Positions 1 to 24,398 of a stretch of DNA of 64,000 nt are shown one piece after another (the stretch's first letter is position 1; every line of letters starts with the position of its first letter). The DNA is taken from positions 13,826,013 to 13,890,012 of the forward strand of contig NC_021681.1 in assembly GCF_000247815.1 (NCBI RefSeq), written 5' to 3'. The DNA comes from Ficedula albicollis. Taxonomy: Eukaryota > Chordata > Aves > Passeriformes > Muscicapidae. The position numbers and the translations under genes are program-made. A model generated the notes under the pieces. The model did no database searches and was not told the origin of the DNA. It was given only the letters and a program-made list of their open reading frames with translations.

Positions 1-3000
1 TGCATAAACAGATTTCAAAGCATTTTTTGCCACTCCTACAGAGGAAAATTCCCACCTGCTTTTCTTTTCTTTGTCTTGTCTCCTACTTGTTGAGTTTTGT
101 TTCTATATACATGTTGCAACTTGTTGGCCAACCCATAGCCCCGTTCCCTGGAGAGGAGGAAAAGAAAAAATGGAAGGCATCACCTGAGTCAGAAAGAGTT
201 GTCCCTGAAACAGTGTTGTCCCAGATTATCCTGGTTCTCAAGCTGCTGGGGGCTTCTCTATAGTTGCTGAAATCCCAGCTGGAGACCCAGTGTGGTAAGA
301 CAGCCTTTCCCTGGGGAGCCAGGTCCCCAGCAGGCCTGGCTGGCTGAAGCTGCTCTGTTTCATAGGTGCCAAGAGCTGGTATCTGGGAGATGCAGCAGCA
401 CAATCTCACTCCTGCACTAGGCCAGGTCGGCTACAGGTAGAATGTCCCAGGTGGAGTGGCACTGCCCTGTCCTTTCCCTCTGCTGGCTGAACTTTATCTG
501 CACTTGTAGCTTATTCTAACAAGGGGTTTTCTTTGCTGGCAGCACTCAGTTCTGTTGCATCCTCTTGTTGGAGCCAGATGAGCTTTTCTCTGAAATGGAC
601 AACTGGCAGTGTGAGAATATCCCAGCCAATGTAGCCTGTCTGTACAAGCTGCTCCCCCTGTCACCCTGGGTGCGCTGTGTGGCTCACGCTACCTCACCCC
701 GTGTGTGCTTTGCACCCACTCCTGCCCACCCCCCATTCATAGCCCCCATGCCCTGCAGGCAGCGCTTCCCTATCCTCCTGCAGCCCCCGTGTACCTCCCT
801 GTCCATGCCCTGTGCACAAGCCCTGCAACCTGCCCTGCAGCTGCCTCATTACCCAGAAATGTGGGGGAGGTTTCATTCTTGCATGAAGCATTCCGAGAGT
901 GTCTGGTGCCCCCCTCCCCCCTCTTTTGCCCTGGTTTCTGCACAGCTTTTCTCCTTCCTGTCCTCCCTGTCCTGCTCCAGCTTCCTGCCCTTTGATGTGT
1001 GGCCCCTCCTCTGCTGCAGGGCACAAACTGCTCACCAGGTGGAGGTGACTGCTCCCACCCCACAATTAGGTGCAATTATAAGGTTATGCTTTTCCCCAAA
1101 CCCTTGCTCTGGAGTGGCTCAGAGAAGACTCCTGCCGTCCTGCTGTCCTGTCAGGTGGCACACGGAGCAGGCTCTGGTCTGTGCAGGCAAGTGGTGCTGG
1201 AGGTGGAATGACAGGAGAGTCCTGGGGTGGCCTCTGAACATGTCCTGGCCAGCTGGCCACAGGCAGGGACTCAGCTGCAGCATCCCAAACCTGCTCCACT
1301 CCAAGAGATGAGCGGCAGATACCTGAGTGCTTCCTTCTGTGGTCAGGCAGAGCCCAGAAATGTGCCCCTGGGGAAGGCACAGCCAGTGCTTGTGTGGACA
1401 CATCCCAGCTTGGCTGTCAGCTCCCATCATCTGTGCTTCAAGCTGTGCAGTGCCTTGGCACCCATGGGGTGCTCCTGGCAGTGGCCAGTGGAGAAATAGG
1501 GCTCCGCTGCAGCTCCTGCACTTCGGAGGGTGCTGCCTTTGGCTGGATGTGGGATTTGCTGCAAAGACAGGTTTTTTTGCAGTGTTGCTGGTTGCAAGGG
1601 GGCTGATGGCTATAGCCAAGGCCACCCCATCTGTCATCTCCACTCTCGGTGGGGCTCAAGGAGTGTCAGCTCCTGCTGGCTCCTGACTTCTCAGTGTCCT
1701 GGCCACAGCCCACTCCTGAAGCAGGATCCATGGAGCATAGCCATGGGTGGACACCTCGATGCTCTGGTGTGGTTCTGGCTGCAGTGTGCCAGGAGCCAAA
1801 ACGGCAGTGCCCAGCCACCCAGATATGACCCTGGCAGGGCTGGCACTGCAGGCAGCCCTTGGGTACTGGGCAGCACCTTAGGCCAGGGCAAGCAGGAGCC
1901 CCTCCTGCTACAGCAGTGTAAAAGGCTTCCTCAGAACCATTCCACCCAAGGGCACATTGCTGCCACCACAGCCAAGGAGTCCTTGCTCCATCCCATAGGA
2001 GAGTGCTCCACTTGCAGATGTGGATAAGCACAAAGACACACCTGCACATGCAAATGTTCCACTGTGGCCAAGCTGGCCCGTCTGCAGGACTTACTCCTCT
2101 GATTACTCTGCAGGGTGTGGGCAGCTGAGCTCAGAAGAAAACCTGCTTGCTAGTGTGCATTGCATGGGGAATCCCATCAGTGCACTGCAGCATGGCAGCA
2201 CTTGTACCATTCAGGTCAAGGTCTGTCCAGGAATTACCTGACATCTAACCTGTTTGTATTGCAAGAGATGCAGGTGAATGTGGCGCTTGCAGAAAGTCTG
2301 CAGGACATCTCTGACTTTGACATGGGCAGCCAGAGCAACCCCATCAGGGACATGGGTGGCTGCCAAAGCACTAATGAGCTGTATGGAGTCAGGGAGAGCC
2401 CTGCATGCTCCTCTGCCCTGTGCCAAGTGCTGTGGCAGACCGTGGACCATGTGCTCCCCATGGCCATTCACCCCCAGCTGGTGCTGCTGGCTCTGTGTTG
2501 GATGAGCCAGGTACAGCTCTGGTGGTCATTGAGGTCCGAGGACACACCTTGACTGTGCTGTGTTTCGGGGCACACCTGGGCTGGCCTGCCCCAGAAAGGG
2601 ACAGGACTGAGCAATCTGTGGCTCTTGGAGTGTCATGTGGGCAGTCAGGAGCACATGTGTGTGTGTGTGTGTGTGCATGTGTGAGTAAGGCATGCAGGGC
2701 AGCATGTAAAAACACACCTAGAGAGAAAGTCTCAACAGAGATTAGATTAAAATGTAATTAAACACGGAGAGCTTCCTGTCAATTACTCAACTCTTCTTGT
2801 ATAACTCTTGGGACCGGCTGCCTTCACAGATGGCTGCTCTGCTGTCAAAGGCATTTGCTGGGCATCGGTTGGAAAAAGTGCCAGGTCAGCATGGAATTAA
2901 TTGCACCAGCATCTTTCCTTGTAATAAGATTTAAAAGTCTAGAAGAAAACTGCTGGAAGGTTTACAGCTCCTCAGACAAACCTGTGATGCGTCCTGCTGC

Positions 3001-3450
3001 TTCATGCTCCTCATGTACTCGCAGCAAGTGACTGTGATGGGGACAAGGACATTGCAGTTGGCTGAGGATCTCCAGGGCTCAAGTAGGAGGCAGAGGAGGG
3101 TGCATGTCCCCCCTTGGAGCATGGCCATGGCTGCTGCTGGACCAGAGGGCACAGGATGGGAGCTGCTGCTGTCCCCAGCCCCTCTCAAAGGCTGTGGCAT
3201 TTCTCTCCTTCCCCTGCCATTTGCACCCAGGCCTGAGGCTTTTGTGAGTGGCTACAAGGCAGAGCTCTGCAGCTGCAGGGCGATATCCAGACACGTGGGG
3301 TGCCTTTGTTTGCCTGGGTGAGCAGCCAAGTTGCAGCCCATCTCCAGCTTCGTACCAGCTGCAGATCTAAGGCAGCTGACTGGCCTGTCAAAAAACCTAA
3401 ACACGTCGAGCACCAGGGAGTGGCTTGTGCCAGAGCTGAATAATGAGGAT
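1..3450. other. Upstream intergenic DNA, no gene recognised
   Basis: GC-moderate DNA upstream of APOD. Open frames occur on both strands (for example 565-1311), but they overlap each other, are low in complexity (Pro, Cys, Ser and Leu rich) and show no recognisable domain or splice structure. A short TG microsatellite lies at 2656-2675. I see no gene here. Confidence 0.6.
2656..2675. repeat. (TG)10 microsatellite
   Basis: Ten uninterrupted TG units, followed by a short degenerate CATGTGTG tail. Confidence 0.9.
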
Positions 3451-3461
3451 CCCAGTACACT

Positions 3462-3467
3462 TATAAA
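3462..3467 (+). promoter_or_regulatory. APOD: Probable APOD TATA box
   Basis: A TATAAA hexamer stands about 30 bp upstream of a short segment (about 3492-3547) that ends in a good GTATGT donor. The next acceptor with an appropriate coding exon is the one before the APOD start codon. The mammalian gene also has a non-coding first exon (family knowledge). The start site near 3492 is inferred from TATA spacing only. Confidence 0.55.
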
Positions 3468-3491
3468 GAGAAGTAGAGAGCTCAACACAGA

Positions 3492-3547
3492 GCTGTTCCT
3501 TGCCACCCTGGTCCTCCGCAGAGCATCACTGCGCCTCGTCCACCAAG
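3492..3547 (+). other. APOD: Probable APOD non-coding exon 1
   Basis: The segment lies downstream of the TATA box and ends CACCAAG followed by GTATGT. It would splice to the acceptor CCCAG at 4473, which begins the exon holding the start codon. The 5' end is approximate. The intervening intron would be 3548-4473. Confidence 0.5.
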
Positions 3548-4504
3548 GTATGTCTTAATTGGGAGATTCAAAATGGGAACTGTCTGTGTCTGCAGCAGGG
3601 CCTGTGCCTGTGCTGGAAACTGGGCTTTTCTTCTAAACTTGGGGAAAACGTTACTGCTGCTCCTGTGGAGGAGTTTCCAGCCAGGGAAGTGGAGCAGCCC
3701 TGTGCTGTGCAGGCTCTGTTCATGCTAACCTACCCAAGCAGAGCCCAAACATGGGGGCAGCATCCTGACTCCAGTGACTGGGAGCAGCACAGCTCCTGCT
3801 TCTGCTCTGCAGGGAAACCTGTCCTTTCACTCCTTACTCCTTGCTTTTGGGGGTCAGTTCTTGTTGTATTTGGTGCTGATTTGAATCTCTACCAACTTCC
3901 CCACCTTGCAGTGCTGTGTATATCCTGGCACACAAAGACCCCTCCAGAGGCAGCTGCACTGTCTCTTCCCCCCATTGCAGTGTCAGGCAGCCCTGGCATA
4001 CCTGGGGATGTCCCTCCTGCCATGCAGGTGTATGCTGCAGGCGTACAGTGCTCACATCCATGTCCCAGCGTCCCAGCTCTCCGTTGGCTCTGGAATATGT
4101 TCCTTGTGCTCCACCATTTTAAAGCAAACATCCTGCATTTCCCCTTGCCTCAGCTTTGGACAAACGATGGTGCTCCTGTGGGTCCTTAGACATTTACCAC
4201 CCCTGCATCTTGCTGAATATCAGATGTGGGTGATGAGTACAAGTTTTCTCACCAGGCATTACCTGGCTTCTTGTGGAGCTGCTGGGCACAGCCTGAGCAT
4301 AGGCAGGGCTTAAGACTGTTATGGGCTTGAGACTTCTTTGGCACTCTTCTAATGATTCTTTCCTCCTTGCTGTGCCCCTGAGGTGCCCTGCTGCATGTCC
4401 TATCCCTCGTGCTGCATTTCACACAAAGCTCTGCTCCAGGGAGGCCCATCTCAGCTCTTTTCCTTCTGCCCAGGTCCATTTCCCGCCTGCATCCCAGTGC
4501 AGCC

Positions 4505-8269
<3,765 letters not shown>

Positions 8270-9225
8270 CTCCTGGCATGCAGTGACACAGCACCAGAGC
8301 AGAGAGAAACTTTGTTGCTTGCTTTACTATCCATTAGAATTTCTCTGTGTACCTGAGAAATTTATTAACAGTTGTTTCCTCTTTGCTAACAGTAGTTTGC
8401 CAGCCCAGAGTTACTCCTTGCTGTCAGTCCTCGTATCACTCTTCCCCCACTTTTTGTCTTGCTCTGACTTTTTCAGCATAACTGACTGAGTCAGTGCTAA
8501 TGGTGAAAGAAAGAAACCCTGAAGTGCAGACCTGAAACTGCTATTTCTGTGAGTCCTGGAGTACTTGGATGGGAAAGGGTATGAGTTGTGATGTGCAAGT
8601 ATTAGTCCTGGGGAAAAATCACTCATCACTCAGCCCCATGTTTGTTTCCAAATTTTGTCTTGATGCTTCTGGGCCTGCCAGGTATCTACAGTGTCTAAGC
8701 TACACTATGGGCACTGCCTTAGCAGCAGCAGCATCCAGATGTGGTGGGTCAATCCTGCAGCCTGGGAACTGAGACTGGGAGTCTTGAAAGTTTTCCAATG
8801 CAGGACTGTAGGCATATGTTGTTGCTAAGTCAGAAGACCTCCTTGCTAGAAATCAGGTATCTTGCCCTTCATATTTTAAATCTAAAAATGTCCAGAGATT
8901 CAGCATCACTCCATCCCCAATGTCTATATGTGTCCTTCTCTTGCCTCTAATGTTTCTGGTCCTGCCCTCCCAAGGGGCCAGCTCTGATTGTACTTATAAG
9001 CAGACAGAAAGAGATGGGGGGCTGCTCCCTTGTTTTCTCTTCCAGAGGCTTTTCCCTGAACACCAGCAGGCTCTGCCTGACATCCTGCCCGCTGCTGCTG
9101 CACGTGCCGAGTGCCCGCTGGCGCTGCATCTGCCCTGGCAGGTGTTCAGCAGGCACCACGACAACTCTGCTTGAATAGCATTCATGCAACTCATTAAAAA
9201 TGAAATAAAAATACCTGCTTCGGGC
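8270..9225 (+). other. APOD: APOD 3' UTR (inferred)
   Basis: Runs from the stop codon to the first clear AATAAA. If this signal is used, the UTR is about 0.95 kb. A shorter form using a weaker signal cannot be excluded. Confidence 0.4.
9204..9209 (+). terminator. APOD: Candidate APOD polyadenylation signal
   Basis: AATAAA in an A-rich context, the first canonical hexamer after the stop codon, followed by T- and GT-containing sequence at about 9215-9235. Confidence 0.4.
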
Positions 9226-10483
9226 CTTTTGTACCTTCCCAGCTGCACAGCCTTTGCCAGCAGGCTGGGGGGCTGTGTGTGGGGCCTGCCCCTCCTCTGA
9301 GGCCACAGCACTGCCACAGCAGGGTTGCAATGAACATAACAACCACAGCTGAAGGGAAATGGTTTTGTTCCAGGAGCCTGGAGCTCTTTCTGGCTCTCTG
9401 GGGTTGGGTGTATGGGCACCCCACATTGTCTGCCAGCAAATTTGTGTTGTGGCTTTGGCTGACTCCCATCTCCTGATGCTTTTATTGACATGAAGCAATA
9501 ATGATGTGGATGTAGAATGCTGTAAATCTGCAGGAAACATTCTACACTTATTTTGGTGGGACTCTGGTGGTGTGGATGTACTGCAGAGCACTTTTTTGCC
9601 CTGGGAGAGCTACAGGAGCTGAGCAGGGAGCCGGTATGTCACTAAACTTTACCAGTCAGAGAAGGCCAGGATGGGAGGGACTAGAAACAGCTGCCATGTT
9701 TAAGTCATTATCCCTTTAAACTTTCAAATCATAATGCCACAGTTCCTGTGACACAGAATTAAACACTCCACCCAATTTTTCAGGCTATAAGGATGATGGA
9801 CATGCCAGGATACAAACAACTGCGCAATTGCTCCCAAGTGTGTCAGATTCTGGGTGTAATCATTTCATCACTGTTTCATCAGGTTCCTATTTTGTTTCTC
9901 ACACAGATGGTGCTGCTGTAGCCCTCATTCTGTGTGAGAATGGCACAGTGGATAGGCAGGCACTGAGCCCTAGGGATGGGAACCTGCAGCCCCATCAGCT
10001 GGGCACTGGATCTGGCTGGGAACTGGCATCTCCAGGTGTGGCTGAGAAACGGGAATGTTTCACTCAGAGGCAAAACCCTGCGATGCCTGGGCCCTCGGAG
10101 ACCACGCTGGCTCCTTCCTTGTGCCACAGAGACTGTGACAAACCTGGGCTGCTCTGGCAAACACTTTGTGCCGGGGGCATCTCCGCATGGTGGCACAGAG
10201 AGCTGGGAGACACCAGGGCACAGCTGCAGCCTGTCCTGCCCGTGCCAGCCGATGTCCCCAGCCAACAGCACACACGTGGGACACCCTGCACGTGCAAAAC
10301 CCTCAGGTGCGTGTGGGAATGCCAAACCGGCACAAGCCACACACTGTCCCAAGAGCTCCGCGGATGTGCAGACACCCCAGGGCAGCACACACCTCCTGGT
10401 GTGCAGGCTGTGCATGGCCCCCAGCCCTGTGCACAGCCAGACCTCTGTGTCCTCGTCAAAGTAGGTATGGATCTGGAGGGGAG
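9226..10483. other. Intergenic DNA between APOD and PPP1R2
   Basis: No gene recognised. Open frames at 9828-10616 on + and 9879-10490 on - overlap each other in GC-moderate sequence and have no domain, so I regard them as chance. Confidence 0.6.
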
Positions 10484-10732
10484 GTGCCAAGATCGAGCCA
10501 AGCTCTTTTCAGTGGTGCCAACTAGGATGAGAGGCAATAGGCAGAAACTGATGCACAAGAAATTTCACTTGAATATGAGGAAGAACTTCTTTACTGTGCA
10601 GGTGATAGAGCACTAGAATAGATTGCCCAGAGAGGCTGTGAAGTTTCCACTACTGGACAGATTCAAGAACAATCTGGACACAATCCTGTGCAATGTGACC
10701 CCTTCCAACCTGACCCATTCAGTGATCCTGTG
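10484..10732 (+). mobile_element. CR1 LINE 3'-end fragment
   Basis: Contains the characteristic 3' CR1 text: GAGCCAAGCTCTTTTCAGTG, then AGGAAGAACTTCTTTACTGTG, TTGCCCAGAGAGGCTGTG, CTGGACACAATCCTG and a terminal CCTTCCAACC...CATTCAGTGAT. The order and orientation match the + strand CR1 tail. The segment between CCTGTGCAATGTGA and CCTTCCAACC is deleted compared with full CR1 tails. 5'-truncated, as usual for CR1. Confidence 0.85.
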
Positions 10733-11015
10733 TCCGTGTGCCCATGTATCCCTGTGTGCCTGTGTCTGTGTGACCGTGCATCTCTGTGCCTGTGTCCCCG
10801 TGTGTCACTGTGTCCCCGTGTCTGTGTGTCCCTGCCGTGTCCGTGTGTCCATCTGGCCGTGTGTCCATGTCCGTTTCAGTGTCTCTGCTGTGTTCATGCG
10901 TGCATCTATCAGCGTACCACTGTCTCTGCCGTGTCCGTGTGTCCTGGTGTCCATCTGTCCATCTGTCCGTGTGTCTATCTGTCCGTGTGTCCGTGTGTCC
11001 ATCTGTCCGTGCCCG
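10733..11015. repeat. Degenerate GTGTCC-rich minisatellite
   Basis: Repeated, imperfect units of the type CCGTGTGTCC, CCATCTGTCC and CCTGTGTCC fill about 280 bp between the CR1 tail and the GC-rich PPP1R2 flank. Unit length drifts between about 8 and 12 bases. All forward frames are open only because the repeat is low in complexity. Confidence 0.8.
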
Positions 11016-12782
<1,767 letters not shown>

Positions 12783-15700
12783 TGTCGCCGTGGCTCCTGC
12801 CGAGGAGTGGCTGTCACCTGCTCAGTGTGGCGGCTCACAAAGGGTTTTACCGATGCTGCGAGGATAGTTCACAGTTTGGGAAAGGCGCTCGATTTTTTTC
12901 TCAGCCGTCTCATAGGCAGCTCATTTCTTGTAATCAGAAGCGTGTCCCTGGAGAGGGGACGTCTCCTGGGCTGAAACATCATCAAGATGTATTCTCGGCT
13001 GGGCAGGATCCATCCGTAAAAATTTCACACTTGAGAATGTGCACAGCCGTGTTGTTTGTGATTTGAATGACGTGAAAATCTTGGTTTAATTGTAACATGC
13101 CGGGTTAGTCCAGGTTTGCCAGAAGTGGTCTTTAGCTGGCCGGTGCCCGTCCTTGATGGGTAGGAATCCTACACTTTTCCTGATGCACCCAGCGTGTGCT
13201 GGCTGCCGTTGCTCTGATTCTCCATCAAGTTATGATGAGCAAGCTTTGACCTGAACTCAGTGTTTACACATTTGCTTTGGACAGTTTTCTTTTTTTTGGT
13301 ACCTTATTCAGTATTGCAAGGAGAGAAATAATGATCAAATAATGGTCTTGCTGGTGGGTTTTTTTATTATTATGGTAATATTCCTTTCATCTTTGCCTAG
13401 TTAAGTCATGAATATAGTCTAAAGTAAGCAAGGTAAGAAATAAGAGCTTTTGGGTTGCAGTGTTGCTTGTGTTAGCTTCTCTTGCTTTCCAGAGAAAAAT
13501 TTCAAGTGAGTGAATGAGATGATGTTTTTGAAACAGGTGAGTGTAAGTAGCAAGATGTTACACAAATGTGATTTTTTTTCTTTTCTCTAGTTTTAATATT
13601 ACGTAGTTTGATGTGCTTAGTACCACACCAGACTTTTATTACAACTCGCTGTTGATAGCCTTTGTTTAATTTTCTGCAGCTTCTTTTGTACCATCTTGAA
13701 AAATGAATAGAAATTGGAGTATGAACTGATGAGTGTGTGGTATATTGGTTATTGCACACAGTACTTTCTTGGGAAGCAGCTAGTGGGCTAGAGTCCAGCT
13801 TCTATTTCCTGTTTACCAACGTCAGCCAGCAAATTCAGATTAATACTGAAATTGCCTTGTAATTTGAAAGACATTGGCTAAACCTGGCAGGCTACATTAG
13901 AAAATTTCCTGGAAAGATCAGTACAGGGTATATAAAGCTGGTTTCTGTGCAGGTATTATTTTTGTTTGGCAATGTATCAATATATCAGGGTTGTTTCTGA
14001 TTTCAGGAAAAGAATTTTGTTTTTGGAAGAATGATAAGTGGTACAATTGTGATTTTCCTTTGAGATTAAAAATTAGTTAATAAATTCAGGTATCTGTTTT
14101 CCTTTTTTTGTTCTGCTTATTTCTGATATTGAAATTCAGGTCTGAAGATCTTTAGAAATGTTTGTAGATGAAAGAGCTCATTATGTCAGCTGTCATCTTT
14201 TAAAGCACCACATTCAGTAGACCTCCCATGTACTTACATCATACTGACCTTGTGCTGCTGTTAGTGATGGTAACATTGTTTGGAAAACTTCCTTAATGAA
14301 AATAAGATGCAAGAAGGAAGCTTGAGAAATTGGGACACCACTGGAACTGCATCCTAAGAGCTGAGATTGTGCTTTAATGGCAGATGTGTGCTTGGCATAC
14401 ACACTGGGGTACAGTATTTTTTGCCTCCAGACCCCTGTAAGAGCGTGTGAGTGAGCAGGTGTGATATTTTACAAAGGAATTATGGAAGTGTGTGTGTGTG
14501 CACAAGCAGCTGTGTTGGAAGAGGTGAGTCTGACAGGAGCAAGTGAGGTGTGAGAGGTGTTCCTGGGCTATTTACTGCTGCTGAAACTTCTTGCCTGTCT
14601 ACACCACCTGGTGTGGTGCCAAATGAAGTTGCTCATTTTTAAAGATGTGAGAAAATACAAATGAGCACTTATGATATTTTTCAAACCTCATTTTCCTAAG
14701 GAAGATTTCCTATTTCTGTATCTGAAGGGTGTCAGGATACATTTCCCTGTGATGGTCCTAAGCCCTGTCATTAGTGCTGTGCTGTGCAGACATGCCTAAG
14801 CATGCAAAATTGGAGACAAACAAGAGAGGTGTGGCTTTTCAGAGCACTTAGACATTCTCCTGTAAGGGCTTTTTACAAGCAGGGGTGAAATGACATGTTT
14901 GTGTCTTTGCCACTAATGACTTTTCTTTCTCCCCCTAGGTGAACTTTAAGTTGTGCTTTAGGAAGTGTTCCACAGCCAAGGTTTTTAGTGTTGGAATTTG
15001 AGTTTAAAAAAAATAAGTGTGAAAAACTAAGCCACTAAAATCTTGTTGAGTCTTTTATTTATGACTCACTGACTTGCTCAGCGTGGGCTGTCTGATTTCC
15101 AGCACAGTGCATGCCAAAGGGATTGTTCCAAGATTGCCAATATTATTATTAGGTGGAGTTGTGAGCCTGGGCTATAAACCTTGATGTACTCTGGGCAAGT
15201 GAACACAAAGCATGTGATGGGAATCTCTCCCATCTGTTGTATTTCCTTGTCAGCTGAGCTCTGTCTCTTTACAGGGGCTGTGTACCCCATGTGCCATTGT
15301 CTAAGTGCTCTGGCTGGTAAAAATCCTCACTGTGCAACACAGTAAGCATCTTGTGTTGGTCATGGATGAACTTTAGGCTGTGTTAAACTGGGTAAACTGG
15401 GGATTTTTCGACTCCTAACCAGACAGTTTTGAATGAGTGGCGTTCCTAGACAGGAGCTCTTGCTTTGTCATCACCAAGCTCATGACTCCCCGCCCTGCCA
15501 GAGCCACGACCTGACTCACGTGGTGTCCGCTTATGCTGCAATCCTTGTGTTTGCACAAAATGATTAAATGGACCTGAAGCCTCGAACATGAGACCTTGGC
15601 ACTGGTTACTGTGTGCTGAGGGGATTAAGATCATTCAGTTTATATTAATTTCTGGAGTGTAAGCCTGTGGCATGCTGGATTCAGCATCAACCCCCACATC

Positions 15701-17063
15701 TATTTTTCTTGCCTTTAGTTTTTTTCACCCACATTGTGTTATGTAATGATCCTGTAAATGCAGAATGTAGTTTGTCCTTGGAATTTTGCTTTATCTTGTT
15801 TTACACATATTATTCTGCTCAAGAGCACTTGTGTTATTGAGATTGAATATATCTTTCAGATCTGTTATTGGAGCAGCCTGTGTTTAAACAAGACCAGTTA
15901 AGTGGAAGTCTTCCAACCAACTGCCACCTCCCACCCCCCCAAAAACCCAAACAACAACTACCCCAAATCAAACAACCCCACAAAGCCCACGAAGTCCTGT
16001 AATGTTTGCTTCCTTGACTAATAATTTACAGCAAGAATATATTAATTTGTGGAATTTTTGTGTTATTCTAAAATTAAATTTATTTGCTTAATCTAAGGGA
16101 AAGACCACCTTATATAACGCTTGCAATAACCTTTTTAGAGAAAACATGAAACATGGTGGTTTGTGTTGATTGAACATTTTTTGTGGCTTTTAGATCAGTG
16201 GAGGGATGGCACTTTCTCTGGCCACAAGACAATTGCTTTTCTTGTGGCTTATATATTTTGTCAATAAGCAGTCAGTGTGGGTGAGCTTTAGTTTCTTCAA
16301 ATATACATAAAATGGTTCATTTTCTGGTTGGCTGAGAAAATTCTAGATAATGTAGCATCAATGGTGCCTGTCTGTATAAAATGTGAAACTCCCTCAGCTT
16401 AATTATAGCAGTGAATCACTTGGCTTATGATTCCAATTTAGGATGCCAGAAGCAGTATTAATAACCAGCCTGTTCTATGCTAGTTATTTCACTGCAGGAG
16501 AGGATTTGTTTTGTTGCTATTGTTTATGTAACAGTTTTGCTAGTAATCATTTCAGCTCCCTCAGTGGAGGTGAACTGAAAGGTGTTGGGTTCTGTTGAAG
16601 TCTTGTGGGTTGTTGTAAAAAGAGAATTCTTCCCCTTACAGGTTACTGTAAAATCAAACCATGTTGGGTTCTGTTGAAGTCTTGTGGGTTGTTGTAAAAA
16701 GAGAATTCTTCCCCTTATAAGTTACTGTAAAATCAAACCGTTCACAAGATAGTCATTGAACAAGACCAGGAGACTCTGAATTACATGATTAAGAATATGT
16801 TTAGAGATCATTGAGTTTGTTTAGCTATTATTTAGCTATTTCTTGTTAGAGAAATTAAGTTGCACTGAGAATTTGTTATGACTTAAATGTGTATAGAGCA
16901 GTATTTAATAGTCATACTTTGAACATGTCTCTGTGTCATAACAATATTTTTTGTGCTTAGTACGTAGTAGAGATCAGATGATGTTTTAAAAATGCCGTCT
17001 ATGGTAAAGCAGAACTAATTGTTTTAGAATATAAGAAAATTGAACTTTCTTTTCTTATTTCAG
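12783..17063 (+). other. PPP1R2: Remainder of PPP1R2 intron 1
   Basis: AT-rich intronic sequence between the C run and exon 2. No exon or full-length transposon was recognised. A 79-bp tandem repeat lies at 16583-16740. Confidence 0.6.
16583..16740. repeat. 79-bp tandem duplication (x2)
   Basis: Units 16583-16661 and 16662-16740, offset 79 bp, differ at only a few positions (for example TTACAGG versus TTATAAG). Intronic. Confidence 0.9.
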
Positions 17064-23433
<6,370 letters not shown>

Positions 23434-23884
23434 GACTATTGTTCTCTTTCTCTGGTTCATTTAGCTGCATTGCTCTGCTAACCTTGCTCAGATGTCACCC
23501 AGCAGCTGAGCTGTCACTGACTGGGTGTGCCCTTTGGCTTTTGGTAGATAGAGAATATGTTGTGTTTTCTTAACCAGGGCAACCATCAGCCTAAAGATGA
23601 ATTAAATGTGAAGGCTGGGAGCACACAGCAATCAGTTCTGCTGGTTAAGTGTGCTGTTTGCTTGTTAAATTGCATGTTACCAAATCTAACTCATGTCCAA
23701 GCCTAACTGGCCTTTTAAAAAGAATATTATCATTTTGATGAGGTATTCTTTGATCAGCACTGAGGAGAAGTTTTCTCTGATTTATTGTGGTGTTTTTGCT
23801 CAAAAGCATGAGTTAACTTCCTGAAAACAAAACTGACTGTGCTCCTTCATGTATAAACTTGGGTTTTTTTCAATTCAAGTGTGT

Positions 23885-24044
23885 CATCTGCAACTGAAAT
23901 TTGATCTGGGAAGCACTAAGTTTGCTGGTGTTTCAAGAACCTCAATCTGGGAAGCACTAAGTTTGCTGGTGTTTCAGGAACCTCGCATCTGCAACTGAAA
24001 TTTGATCTGGGAAGCACTAAGTTTGCTGGTGTTTCAAGAACCTC
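23885..24044. repeat. Local triplicated repeat, about 59 bp
   Basis: Full units at 23885-23943 and 23986-24044 and a partial unit at 23945-23985 share GATCTGGGAAGCACTAAG and TTTGCTGGTGTTTCA. Near-identical. There are no spacers of constant length, so it is not a CRISPR array. Confidence 0.9.
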
Positions 24045-24330
24045 ATGTGTTAGTTCTAAACACCTAAGTTCAATCCTCCCAGTTCCGGGGGGTGAGCACT
24101 CAGTGTTGTGGTGAGCAGTGCTGTTGGCCATCTCTTCAGAGCATGAGGGTCAAATAACTGTTTCAGAAGTTTCTGCACTCTCCAAATAAAAGCTTATACA
24201 TTGCTAAGATGGGCTGGCAGACATTATCTTTGGAGAAGAAGAGATGATTTCAGGAGGAAATTTGTGTGTGTTGTGAAAGTATTCAATGGGTGTGAAGAAT
24301 TTTCTATTTTTTGTAATCTTTCTTATGCAG

Positions 24331-24398
24331 CACATGTTACTCGTGACCAGCTGGAAAGTAGAGCACACAGCCTAGAAGAAATCTGTCCAGAACTGTAA
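24331..24398 (+). CDS. PPP1R2: Candidate PPP1R2 last exon (option B)
   Basis: Strong acceptor (long pyrimidine tract, TTATGCAG). In the phase left by exon 5 it reads AHVTRDQLESRAHSLEEI and ends CPEL-TAA. It would leave a roughly 1.35-kb 3' UTR to the AATAAA at 25742. Competes with the exon at 23312. Confidence 0.35.

Noticed and set aside
565..1311. 248-codon open frame upstream of APOD
   Set aside because: Low-complexity composition rich in Pro, Cys, Ser and Leu, overlaps equally long frames on both strands, no domain or splice context.
23885..24044. Three repeats resembling a small CRISPR array
   Set aside because: Units are directly adjacent or partial with no regular spacers, and the genome is vertebrate.
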